Under the pieces are notes generated by a model. It saw only the letters and a list, made by a program, of their open reading frames with translations. It ran no database searches and was not told the origin of the DNA. A program made the position numbers and the translations under genes. A DNA stretch of 7,269 bases from Bacillota bacterium (GTDB taxonomy: Bacteria > Bacillota > Clostridia > Lachnospirales > Lachnospiraceae): the NCBI GenBank assembly GCA_023421075.1, contig JAEZUM010000007.1, positions 1 to 7,269 on the forward strand, given 5' to 3'. Of the stretch, positions 1-5,137 are shown one piece after another; within the stretch, counting starts at the first letter, position 1; the number at the start of each line of letters is the position of its first letter.

Positions 1-126
1 AAATCTCTTGGTTCCAACAATAAGCAGAACGTAGTTCTTGCAACTATTGAAGGTTTAAGCCAGTTAAAGACACCTGAGGAAGTAGCTAAGCTTCGTGGTA
101 TTCCGGTAGAGCAGTTAACAAGATAA
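1..126 (+). CDS. rpsE: 30S ribosomal protein S5, C-terminal part (5' end outside window)
   Basis: The window opens inside this gene: frame 1 reads 41 residues to a TAA at 124-126, beginning KSLGSNNKQN and ending GIPVEQLTR. This matches the C-terminal helix region of ribosomal protein S5, with the family's N-x-x-N-V-V-x-A-T-x-x-(G/A)-L pattern followed by a TPEEVAKLRG segment. S5 is a 30S subunit protein at the back of the decoding site and is involved in translational fidelity. Its position just before rpmD and rplO is the standard spc operon order and supports the call. Only the end of the gene is visible, so the start and the double-stranded RNA-binding N-domain cannot be judged. The gap to the next gene is unusually long (131 bases) and contains hairpins. 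Confidence 0.95.
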   Translation, partial: KSLGSNNKQNVVLATIEGLSQLKTPEEVAKLRGIPVEQLTR

Positions 127-136
127 GTGACTGAAT

Positions 137-155
137 AGTTATCGAAATGATAACT
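137..155 (+). repeat. 7-bp hairpin just after rpsE
   Basis: AGTTATC (137-143) and GATAACT (149-155) are perfectly complementary around a 5-base loop GAAAT. No T-run follows, so it is not an ordinary intrinsic terminator. It could protect the 3' end of an upstream message or be part of a larger structure in this spacer. The same GTTATC/GATAAC core recurs in the secY-adk spacer, possibly by chance. Confidence 0.5.
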
Positions 156-188
156 GATATAGCGTAATTATTCATAACAAGGAGAACG

Positions 189-257
189 GTGATAGGAGTA
201 GCAAGCAATTGCAACTCCACCATCATCCTATCTTGTATATTAATGGAGGTGCCAAAA
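189..257 (+). promoter_or_regulatory. structured rpmD leader with an in-frame upstream GTG
   Basis: A good ribosome binding site, AAGGAG (179-184), lies 4 bases before a GTG at 189. That GTG is in frame with rpmD and would add 23 residues that do not resemble L30. The stretch after it folds: GGAGT(195-199)-A-GCAA(201-204), a 4-base loop, TTGC(209-212)-A-ACTCC(214-218), while GATAGGA (191-197) is also complementary to TCCTATC (226-232). The second ribosome binding site TGGAGGT (244-250) precedes the accepted rpmD ATG at 258. This could be a leftover start, a leader that modulates rpmD translation, or an insertion that separated an old ribosome binding site from its gene. The pairing is directly visible; the regulatory role is inferred. 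Confidence 0.4.
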
Positions 258-440
258 ATGGCAGGTAAATTAAAAGTAACATTAGTGAAATCTACTATCG
301 GCGCCATTCCGAAGCACAGAGCAACTGTTGAGGCATTAGGCTTAAAGAAACCTAATTGGACCGTTGAAATGCCAGATAATGCTGCTGTCAGAGGAATGCT
401 CGACCAGGTTAGACACTTAGTAAAGGTTGAAGAAATATAA
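258..440 (+). CDS. rpmD: 50S ribosomal protein L30
   Basis: This reads as a 60-residue protein starting MAGKLKVTLVKSTIG and ending VRHLVKVEEI, which is the usual length and full pattern of bacterial L30: a short beta strand, then the signature S-x-I-G-x-x-x-x-H-x-x-T-x-x-x-L-G-L-x-K. L30 binds 23S rRNA in the large subunit. The start at 258 is chosen because TGGAGGT (244-250) lies 7 bases upstream and because bacterial L30 begins with this M-A-x-L-K-V-T-L-type N-terminus. Upstream in-frame starts at 189 (GTG) and 243 (ATG) would add non-conserved residues; the one at 189 does have its own ribosome binding site, so it is not impossible. The gene sits 26 bases before rplO in the conserved spc order. 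Confidence 0.95.
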   Translation: MAGKLKVTLVKSTIGAIPKHRATVEALGLKKPNWTVEMPDNAAVRGMLDQVRHLVKVEEI

Positions 441-466
441 TTGCTGAAAAGAAGGAGGTGCACGAC

Positions 467-907
467 ATGAATTTATCAGAATTGAGACCGGCAGATGGTT
501 CCAAACAGAACGATAATTTCAGAAGAGGACGTGGTCACGGCTCAGGTAACGGCAAGACAGCCGGTAAGGGTCATAAAGGCCAGAAGGCTCGTTCCGGAGC
601 TCCCAGAGTTGGATTTGAAGGCGGTCAGATGCCTTTATACAGACGTATTCCGAAACGTGGTTTCACTAACAGAAATACAAAAGAAATCATTGCAGTTAAC
701 GTTGATGTATTAAATAAATTTGATGACGGTGCTGTTGTTACAGTAGAATCATTAATTGAAGTAGGTATTATCAATAACCCGAAGGACGGAGTTAAAATCC
801 TAGGAAACGGAGAACTTACTAAGAAGCTTGAAGTTAAAGTTAATGCTTTCAGTGCAGGCGCTGTAGAGAAAATACAGGCTCTTGGTGGAAAAGCTGAGGT
901 GGTCTAA
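467..907 (+). CDS. rplO: 50S ribosomal protein L15
   Basis: This 146-residue protein begins MNLSELRPADGSK and has the L15 layout: a glycine- and basic-rich N-terminal tail (residues 18-48, with RRGRGHGSGNGKTAGKGHKG), the conserved EGGQMPLYRRIPKRGF segment (51-66), then a globular C-terminal domain with the L-G-x-G-x-L pattern (112-117) and the SAGAVEKIQALGGKAEVV end. L15 is a late-assembling large-subunit protein that threads into 23S rRNA. The ATG at 467 is preferred over the upstream GTG at 460-frame position 458 because AAGGAGG (452-458) overlaps that GTG and sits 8 bases before the ATG, and because 146 residues is the family length. The stop shares one base with the secY start (TAATG), suggesting translational coupling. 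Confidence 0.97.
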   Translation: MNLSELRPADGSKQNDNFRRGRGHGSGNGKTAGKGHKGQKARSGAPRVGFEGGQMPLYRRIPKRGFTNRNTKEIIAVNVDVLNKFDDGAVVTVESLIEVGIINNPKDGVKILGNGELTKKLEVKVNAFSAGAVEKIQALGGKAEVV

Positions 908-2229
908 TGCTTAAAACACTGCGAAATGCTTTTAAAGTTAAGGATATAAGAAACAGACTGATTTATACCTTTATTGCTCTTATTGTTGTTAGATTAGGAA
1001 CTTTGCTTCCTGCTCCTGCAATTAGCCAAGGTGTTACAAGCCAGTTGTTTAATTCAGAGAACTTAGGCTTTTTCAATGCATTGACTGGTGGTTCCTTATC
1101 GAATATGTCTATTTTCGCACTTAGTATTACTCCGTATATCACAGCTTCCATCATCATTCAGCTTTTAACAATTGCTATTCCCAAGCTGGAAGAAATGCAA
1201 AAGGAAGGCGAAGATGGCAGAAAGAAACTTAACGAGCTTACTCGTTATCTTACAGTAATATTGGCAGTTGTTGAATCCGGTGCTATGGCGATCGGCTTCG
1301 GCAATGCCGGTTACTTAGATGGTGGCTTAACCTTCACTAACATTGTATTAGTTATCGCTTCCTTAACAGCAGGTTCTGCATTCCTGATGTGGGTTGGTGA
1401 GAAAATTACGCAGAATGGTGTTGGTAACGGTATTTCAATCATATTAACTTTTAACATTATTTCAACAATGCCCGCTGACTTTATTACATTGTTCCGGACT
1501 TATATTATTGATCAGCCCGTAGTCAATGCAATCGTTGCAGCACTTGTTATTGTTGCGGTAGTTTTAGTCACCGTTATTCTTGTAATAACCTTACAGAATG
1601 GTGAGAGAAAGATCCCTGTAACTTATGCGAAAAAGGTACAAGGAAGAAAGATGGTTGGTGGACAAACCTCCCATATTCCGTTAAAGGTTAATACAGCCGG
1701 TGTTATCCCGGTTATTTTCGCAAACTCCTTAATGACATTCCCGATCGTAGTTGCTTCCTTCTTTAATGTTTATCCGGCAAGAGCACATTTCTGGCCGAAA
1801 GTATTAAAGGTTCTGAGTCAGAACAGCTGGTTTGTAACGAAGAGCTGGGGAGACTTTAAGTATACAATCGGTATACTCCTTTATATTGCTCTGACCTTAT
1901 TCTTTGCATATTTCTATACTTCAATTACCTTTAATCCAATTGAAGTATCCAATAATATGAAGAAGCAGGGTGGATTTATCCCTGGAATTAGACCGGGCAA
2001 GCCTACGACTGAGTATTTAACCAGAGTACTTAATTATATCATTTTAATTGGTGCTGTATTCTTAACATTTGTGTGTATCATTCCGATTATCTTCTCGGGC
2101 GTGTTTAATGCTCACTTTAGTTTTGGTGGTACATCCATCATCATTATTGTAGGTGTTATCATAGAGACTATCAAACAAATTGAAGCTCAGTTGCTGGTAC
2201 GTCATTATAAAGGATTTTTGAATGACTAA
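907..2229 (+). CDS. secY: Sec translocon channel subunit SecY
   Basis: This 440-residue, very hydrophobic protein is the pore of the SecYEG channel that exports or inserts proteins together with SecA or the ribosome. About ten membrane segments can be traced by hydrophobicity, roughly at residues 17-37, 66-88, 114-133, 143-164, 174-194, 206-229, 262-288, 318-338, 372-396 and 406-421. Family motifs are present: the cytoplasmic loop GERKIPVTYAKK (232-243) and the loop GGFIPGIRPGKPTTEYL (355-371), both known docking sites for SecA and the ribosome, plus the plug-region stretch after TM1 and the GGTSIIIIVGV end of the last helix. Length is normal. It starts on the last base of the rplO stop codon, with GAGGTGG (896-902) as ribosome binding site. 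A 223-base structured spacer follows. Confidence 0.98.
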   Translation: MLKTLRNAFKVKDIRNRLIYTFIALIVVRLGTLLPAPAISQGVTSQLFNSENLGFFNALTGGSLSNMSIFALSITPYITASIIIQLLTIAIPKLEEMQKEGEDGRKKLNELTRYLTVILAVVESGAMAIGFGNAGYLDGGLTFTNIVLVIASLTAGSAFLMWVGEKITQNGVGNGISIILTFNIISTMPADFITLFRTYIIDQPVVNAIVAALVIVAVVLVTVILVITLQNGERKIPVTYAKKVQGRKMVGGQTSHIPLKVNTAGVIPVIFANSLMTFPIVVASFFNVYPARAHFWPKVLKVLSQNSWFVTKSWGDFKYTIGILLYIALTLFFAYFYTSITFNPIEVSNNMKKQGGFIPGIRPGKPTTEYLTRVLNYIILIGAVFLTFVCIIPIIFSGVFNAHFSFGGTSIIIIVGVIIETIKQIEAQLLVRHYKGFLND

Positions 2230-2281
2230 TTAAATTCCGTTGTGAAGACTGTATACGGATTTACGAACATATAACTTATTA

Positions 2282-2338
2282 CTATCGGATGAACGTTATC
2301 ATTTCCATACAAATGTAAAGATAACTTTCTTCCGATAG
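2282..2338 (+). promoter_or_regulatory. long interrupted hairpin in the secY-adk spacer
   Basis: CTATCGGA (2282-2289) pairs perfectly with TCCGATAG (2331-2338). Inside this, after a 5-by-5 internal loop, GTTATC (2295-2300) pairs with GATAAC (2320-2325), and the loop can extend through TTT/AAA (2302-2304/2317-2319) and CAT/ATG (2306-2308/2313-2315) with an ACAA tetraloop. This is too ordered to dismiss, and it lies in the untranslated region before adk. No T-run follows directly. A 10-base segment inside it (2291-2300) can alternatively pair with GGTAACCGTTC (2345-2355), so two folds compete. Function is unknown; an RNA leader or processing site is the most natural idea. Confidence 0.55.
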
Positions 2339-2361
2339 AAGATAGGTAACCGTTCGTCAGA

Positions 2362-2392
2362 TCCCGCATAGTATGTCGCAACGGGAATTTTT
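2362..2392 (+). terminator. weak terminator-like hairpin before adk
   Basis: TCCCG (2362-2366) pairs with CGGGA (2382-2386) across a 15-base loop, and ATTTTT follows (2387-2392). The stem is short and the loop long, so it is at best an attenuator. CCGTT (2350-2354) can pair instead with AACGG (2380-2384), which would break this hairpin. That competing pair is what makes the site worth noting. Confidence 0.3.
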
Positions 2393-2452
2393 AGTGGAAA
2401 GAATGAAAAGATATTGCATAAGATGGCATAGAGCGCCATATGGAGGTAATAT

Positions 2453-3100
2453 ATGAAGATAATTATGTTGGGCGCACCTGGCGCAGGCAAGGGTACACAG
2501 GCTAAGAAATTAGCAGCAAAATATGGTATACCGCACATTTCTACCGGAGATATCTTCCGTGCTAACATTAAGAACGGAACGGAGTTAGGCGCAAAGGCTA
2601 AGGTATTCATGGATCAAGGATTGTTAGTACCGGATGAATTAGTAGTAGAATTGATTATGGATCGCTTCGCTCAGCCTGACTGTGAAAACGGTTATGTTTT
2701 GGATGGTTTTCCGCGAACAATTCCTCAGGCAAAAGCTCTTGATGAAGCGTTAACCAAGAATAATGATGCAGTAGAGTACGCTATAGATGTTGATGTACCG
2801 GATGAAGCAATCGTAAATCGTATGTCAGGAAGAAGAGCTTGTGTTAATTGTGGAGCTACCTATCATCTTGTAACCATTCCTCCGAAGAAGGAAAACACCT
2901 GTGATGTATGTAATGCAGAACTTATCCTTCGTGACGATGATAAGCCGGAGACAGTTCTTAAGCGCTTGAATGTTTATCATGAGCAGACACAACCCCTTAT
3001 CGAATATTATAAAGAAAAGGGTGTGTTAAGAACCGTAGATGGAACTCAGGATCCTGAGACAGCTTTTAACGATATCGTTAAAATTGTAGAAGGACAATAG
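2453..3100 (+). CDS. adk: adenylate kinase (zinc-type, long form)
   Basis: This 215-residue cytosolic enzyme interconverts ATP + AMP and 2 ADP. The P-loop is at 7-15 (GAPGAGKGT), the AMP-binding part includes STGDIFR (30-36), the DGFPRT motif is at 84-89, and the LID begins after VNRMSGRR (121-128). The LID carries four cysteines, C130, C133, C150 and C153 (C-x2-C-x16-C-x2-C), as in the zinc-binding adenylate kinases common in Gram-positive bacteria; the later RDDDKPETVLKRL segment (160-172) is also typical. The start is supported by TGGAGGT (2441-2447) 5 bases before the ATG, just after a small hairpin ATGGC/GCCAT (2423-2427/2435-2439). Position between secY and map is the conserved Gram-positive arrangement. 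Long spacers on both sides suggest it may be regulated apart from its neighbours. Confidence 0.98.
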   Translation: MKIIMLGAPGAGKGTQAKKLAAKYGIPHISTGDIFRANIKNGTELGAKAKVFMDQGLLVPDELVVELIMDRFAQPDCENGYVLDGFPRTIPQAKALDEALTKNNDAVEYAIDVDVPDEAIVNRMSGRRACVNCGATYHLVTIPPKKENTCDVCNAELILRDDDKPETVLKRLNVYHEQTQPLIEYYKEKGVLRTVDGTQDPETAFNDIVKIVEGQ

Positions 3101-3107
3101 TGTGAAT

Positions 3108-3230
3108 AAAGGATTTTTATAGAGCAAAATCCTTAGGAAGAATTGCGAAGCTTGCTCATTGGAGCAAACTCCTTATTCTTCCGGTTAGTTTATGCCTGCG
3201 AAATCCTCGGCACAAACTAATTCAAAGGGT
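3108..3230 (+). repeat. structured tandem element, copy 1 (adk-map spacer)
   Basis: This is the first of two near-identical elements. It has three visible stems in order: AAGGATTTT/AAAATCCTT (3109-3117/3126-3134); GGAAGAAT/ATTCTTCC (3136-3143/3175-3182) enclosing TTGCTC-ATTG-GAGCAA (3152-3167); and TTAGTTT/AAACTAA (3185-3191/3214-3220) enclosing TGCC/GGCA (3193-3196/3209-3212). The core 3108-3200 matches 3257-3350 with about six differences over 94 columns. No coding sequence is apparent. After the first stem there is no T-run, so it is not a simple terminator. It may be a structured RNA, an RNA-processing site or a small palindromic repeat family. Confidence 0.8.
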
Positions 3231-3256
3231 ACAAATAATGATGGTTTAGTCTGAAA

Positions 3257-3420
3257 AAAGGATTTTTATAAAGAAAAAATCCTTAGGAAGAATGGCGAAG
3301 CTTGCTCATTGGAGCAAACTCCTTATTCTTCCGGTTAATTTGTGCCTGCGTTACCAGAGTATAAATCGTCTCGCATGCGAGACGTTGCACACTCGGCAGC
3401 ACAATCTAGCTCAAAGGTAA
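3257..3420 (+). repeat. structured tandem element, copy 2 with extra nested hairpin
   Basis: This copy repeats the copy 1 stems: AAGGATTTTT/AAAAATCCTT (3258-3267/3275-3284, one pair longer than in copy 1) and GGAAGAAT/ATTCTTCC (3286-3293/3325-3332) enclosing TTGCTC-ATTG-GAGCAA (3302-3317). Its third arm is enlarged: TTGTGC/GCACAA (3340-3345/3399-3404) encloses GAGT/ACTC (3357-3360/3391-3394), which encloses the perfect palindrome CGTCTCGCATGCGAGACG (3367-3384). Downstream text (CTCGGCA...CACAA...TCAAAGG) aligns with the end of copy 1, so the about 40 extra bases look like an insertion here or a deletion in copy 1. It ends about 45 bases before map. Confidence 0.8.
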
Positions 3421-3463
3421 TGTTAATAATTAATGTAAGTATATATTGAAAGGAAGAGATCGC

Positions 3464-4219
3464 GTGTCTATTAGTATTAAGTCTGAGAAAGAAATTGAGC
3501 TGATGCGAGAAGCCGGAAGGATTCTTGCCAATGTACTGGAGGAGCTGGTTGCTATGGTTCGTCCGGGTATCTCGACTCTTGATATCGATAAGAAGTGTGC
3601 AGAAATTATAAAAGGATATCAATGCATACCTTCCTTTCTTAATTATAACGGATATCCTGCCTCGGTCTGCACTTCGGTAAATGGTGAGGTAGTACATGGT
3701 ATCCCGAATAAAAGCAGAATCCTTCGGGAAGGTGATATCGTAAGTCTTGATTGTGGAGTAATCTATCAGGGATTTCATTCTGATGCTGCCAGAACGGTTG
3801 CAGTGGGTGAGATATCGAGAGAGGCCAAGAGATTAATCGAGGTTACTGAGCAGAGTTTTTACGAAGGAATCAAGTATGCGAAGGAAGGTCATCATTTACA
3901 TGAGATTTCCGAGGCAATACAGACATATGTCGAAGCACATGGTTATTCGGTAGTAAGAGATCTGGTGGGGCATGGAATAGGAAGAAATCTTCATGAAGAA
4001 CCACAGATACCTAACTTTAAGCAAAAGCGCAGAGGACCGAAGCTTGAGACCGGTATGACGCTTGCTATAGAACCGATGGTTAATGCGGGACGTTACGATG
4101 TATACTGGGAAGATGATGACTGGACGGTAGTGACAGCAGATGGATCTCTTTCCGCACATTATGAAAATACGGTATTAATAACTGGTGGAGAACCGGAGTT
4201 ATTGACGCTCAAGAAATGA
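3464..4219 (+). CDS. map: methionine aminopeptidase, type I
   Basis: From a GTG start this gives 251 residues (start read as M, then SISIKSEKEIELMREAGRI). The enzyme removes the initiator methionine from new proteins. All five metal ligands of the pita-bread fold are visible: D96 (in LDCG), D107 (in SDAAR), H170 (in GHGIG), E203 (in IEPM) and E234 (in HYENT), with catalytic H78 in GEVVHGIP. The absence of an insert or N-terminal extension makes it the short type Ia form. The GTG at 3464 is chosen because AAAGGAAGA lies at 3449-3457; an in-frame TTG at 3446 would overlap that site. Its stop overlaps the next gene by four bases (ATGA). It follows a 363-base spacer filled by two structured repeats. 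Confidence 0.97.
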   Translation: MSISIKSEKEIELMREAGRILANVLEELVAMVRPGISTLDIDKKCAEIIKGYQCIPSFLNYNGYPASVCTSVNGEVVHGIPNKSRILREGDIVSLDCGVIYQGFHSDAARTVAVGEISREAKRLIEVTEQSFYEGIKYAKEGHHLHEISEAIQTYVEAHGYSVVRDLVGHGIGRNLHEEPQIPNFKQKRRGPKLETGMTLAIEPMVNAGRYDVYWEDDDWTVVTADGSLSAHYENTVLITGGEPELLTLKK

Positions 4220-4542
4220 GTAAGTCTTCCTTCTTCCCAGAAAGGTTAGCTTCCATGATGAATGAATTTACAATCGGGAGCCTTGTGATTGCGACAGCGG
4301 GGCACGACTCCGGAAAGTACTATGTAATAATTAGTATGGATCAGGAATATGTATATTTAGTGGACGGCAGAATTAGAACCTTGGAGCGTCCTAAGAAAAA
4401 AAAATCGATCCATATCCGAATGCTTTCTGAATATGATTTGAGCTTGGCTGATAAGGTGAAGTTGAATACAGTAAAGAATGAAGAGATAAAGAGAGCAATC
4501 AAACTGGTAAAAAGTGAAATTTCAAGTAAGGAGGTTGAGTAA
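4216..4542 (+). CDS. KOW-domain RNA-binding protein (L14e/L27e-like)
   Basis: This small basic protein (108 residues from the ATG at 4216) has a KOW-type segment at residues 20-36, with the pattern G-x-L-V-x-x-T-A-G-H-D-S-G-K, then YYVIISMDQEYVYLVDGRIRTLERPKKKK. That pattern is shared by a family found in Gram-positive bacteria next to map and infA and resembling archaeal and eukaryotic L14e/L27e proteins; the function is not established, but RNA or ribosome binding is the usual inference. The C-terminal third is charged and probably helical. The start is uncertain: 4216 overlaps the map stop (ATGA) and would be coupled to it but lacks a nearby ribosome binding site, while ATG 4255, giving 95 residues, has AGAAAGG at 4239-4245 and is nearer the family length. 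A run of nine A lies at 4396-4404. Confidence 0.85.
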   Translation: MSKSSFFPERLASMMNEFTIGSLVIATAGHDSGKYYVIISMDQEYVYLVDGRIRTLERPKKKKSIHIRMLSEYDLSLADKVKLNTVKNEEIKRAIKLVKSEISSKEVE

Positions 4543-4760
4543 TGTCTAAGACTGATGTTGTTGAGATCGAAGGAACTGTAATTGAAAAATTACCGAATGC
4601 AATGTTTCAGGTTGAACTTGAGAATGGACACAGAGTACTTGCACATATCAGTGGTAAGCTTCGTATGAATTTCATTAAGATCGTACCCGGTGATAAGGTG
4701 ACACTTGAGCTGTCCCCCTATGATTTAACCAAGGGTAGAATTATTTGGCGTGACAAATAG
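4542..4760 (+). CDS. infA: translation initiation factor IF-1
   Basis: This is the full-length 72-residue IF-1, a single S1/OB-fold domain that binds the ribosomal A site during initiation. Diagnostic stretches are EGTVIEKLPNAMFQVELENGH (read from residue 10), VLAHISGKLRMNFIKI and the C-terminal PGDKVTLELSPYDLTKGRIIWR. The ATG shares a base with the stop of the KOW gene, and the strong TAAGGAGGT (4527-4535) ahead of it supports both this start and translational coupling. Its place between map/KOW and rpmJ is standard in Gram-positive alpha clusters. After it the operon is interrupted by a 181-base spacer with its own promoter, so infA may be near the 3' end of the upstream transcript. Confidence 0.98.
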   Translation: MSKTDVVEIEGTVIEKLPNAMFQVELENGHRVLAHISGKLRMNFIKIVPGDKVTLELSPYDLTKGRIIWRDK

Positions 4761-4782
4761 GGCAATCAAATTACGTGAATGC

Positions 4783-4817
4783 ATGATAAAAAGGCTTCTA
4801 TCATAAGAAGATTTTTT
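4783..4817 (+). terminator. possible weak terminator after infA, with a competing hairpin
   Basis: CTTCT (4795-4799) pairs with AGAAG (4806-4810) around a 6-base loop, followed by ATTTTTT (4811-4817). The stem is only 5 bp and A/T-rich, so termination would be partial. ATGATA (4783-4788) can instead pair with TATCAT (4799-4804), which excludes the first hairpin. This is the arrangement expected of a small attenuator, but such short pairings could be chance. Confidence 0.35.
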
Positions 4818-4836
4818 ATAAACAACTTACTTGGCG

Positions 4837-4867
4837 ATTACTAAAGATAAAACGGAAATTTAGTAAT
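4837..4867 (+). repeat. 9-bp inverted repeat upstream of the rpmJ promoter
   Basis: ATTACTAAA (4837-4845) and TTTAGTAAT (4859-4867) are perfectly complementary with a 13-base loop. It ends about 12 bases before the -35 of the rpmJ promoter. No T-run follows on either strand in the right place. It could be an operator or an mRNA end-protecting hairpin for the upstream transcript. Confidence 0.5.
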
Positions 4868-4878
4868 TAAAAAATTGC

Positions 4879-4907
4879 TTGCTATTATTTAACTGCGGTG
4901 ATATAAT
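4879..4907 (+). promoter_or_regulatory. sigma-A-type promoter for rpmJ
   Basis: The -10 is a perfect TATAAT (4902-4907) preceded by the extended -10 TG (4899-4900), and TTGCTA (4879-4884) sits 17 bases upstream as a partial -35. Transcription would begin near 4914, about 28 bases ahead of the rpmJ start codon. This is the strongest promoter sequence in the window. Confidence 0.75.
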
Positions 4908-4941
4908 AGTAAACGGACTTTTTTGAAAGGGGTGAATTACT

Positions 4942-5055
4942 GTGAAAGTAAGGTCATCAGTAAAACCGATTTGCGAAAAATGCAAAATCATTAAGAGAAA
5001 GGGTTCCATCAGAGTTATTTGTGAGAATCCGAAACACAAACAAAGACAAGGCTAA
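4942..5055 (+). CDS. rpmJ: 50S ribosomal protein L36
   Basis: This 37-residue protein, read from a GTG start, is MKVRSSVKPICEKCK... ending NPKHKQRQG, the normal full length and composition of L36. It is the zinc-binding (C+) form: C11, C14, C27 and H32 are the ligands. L36 is the smallest ribosomal protein and binds 23S rRNA at the base of the L7/L12 region. AAAGGGGTG (4926-4934) provides the ribosome binding site. The gene stands between a good promoter upstream and a terminator-like hairpin immediately downstream, so it may form a small transcript of its own and not simply be a link between infA and rpsM. Serine at position 5 in place of the common proline is a small variation. Confidence 0.97.
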   Translation: MKVRSSVKPICEKCKIIKRKGSIRVICENPKHKQRQG

Positions 5056-5058
5056 TAT

Positions 5059-5097
5059 ACAATAGTTCGAGTGCCTCAGTAGACTCGTTATTGTTTT
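5059..5097 (+). terminator. intrinsic terminator-like hairpin after rpmJ
   Basis: ACAATA (5059-5064) pairs with TATTGT (5089-5094) and, inside, CGAGT (5068-5072) pairs with ACTCG (5083-5087), with a small internal loop. The stem runs straight into TTTT (5094-5097) followed by ATATAAT-rich sequence. It starts four bases after the rpmJ stop codon, the expected place for a terminator. The T-run is short, so read-through is likely. Confidence 0.55.
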
Positions 5098-5121
5098 ATA
5101 TAATCTAGTTCTTGCTTTTTG

Positions 5122-5130
5122 TGTTACAAT
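5122..5130 (+). promoter_or_regulatory. extended -10 promoter for the rpsM-rpsK-rpsD-rpoA group
   Basis: TGTTACAAT contains an extended -10 TG and a TACAAT hexamer (5125-5130). No good -35 is visible 16-18 bases upstream, which extended -10 promoters can tolerate. The predicted start, near 5137, falls exactly at the base of the first leader hairpin (5138), which strengthens the call. Confidence 0.5.
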
Positions 5131-5137
5131 CATCTGA

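Noticed and set aside
495..713. A 72-codon open frame inside rplO in another frame
   Set aside because: It overlaps the intact L15 gene completely and has no ribosome binding site or known pattern.
2299..2610. Minus-strand open frame across the secY-adk spacer and adk start
   Set aside because: It is the complement of adk and a hairpin-rich spacer; the protein has no recognisable pattern.
3360..3365. TATAAA as a -10 box for map
   Set aside because: There is no acceptable -35 at 16-18 bases upstream and it lies inside a paired arm of copy 2.
3108..3420. An insertion sequence or CRISPR array at the adk-map repeat
   Set aside because: There is no transposase, no clear target-site duplication and no terminal inverted repeats; with only two long copies and internal hairpins it does not resemble a CRISPR array.
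3335..3778. A 147-codon open frame on the minus strand across the start of map
   Set aside because: It lies antisense to a well-supported gene and to the structured repeat, has no recognisable protein features and no convincing ribosome binding site.
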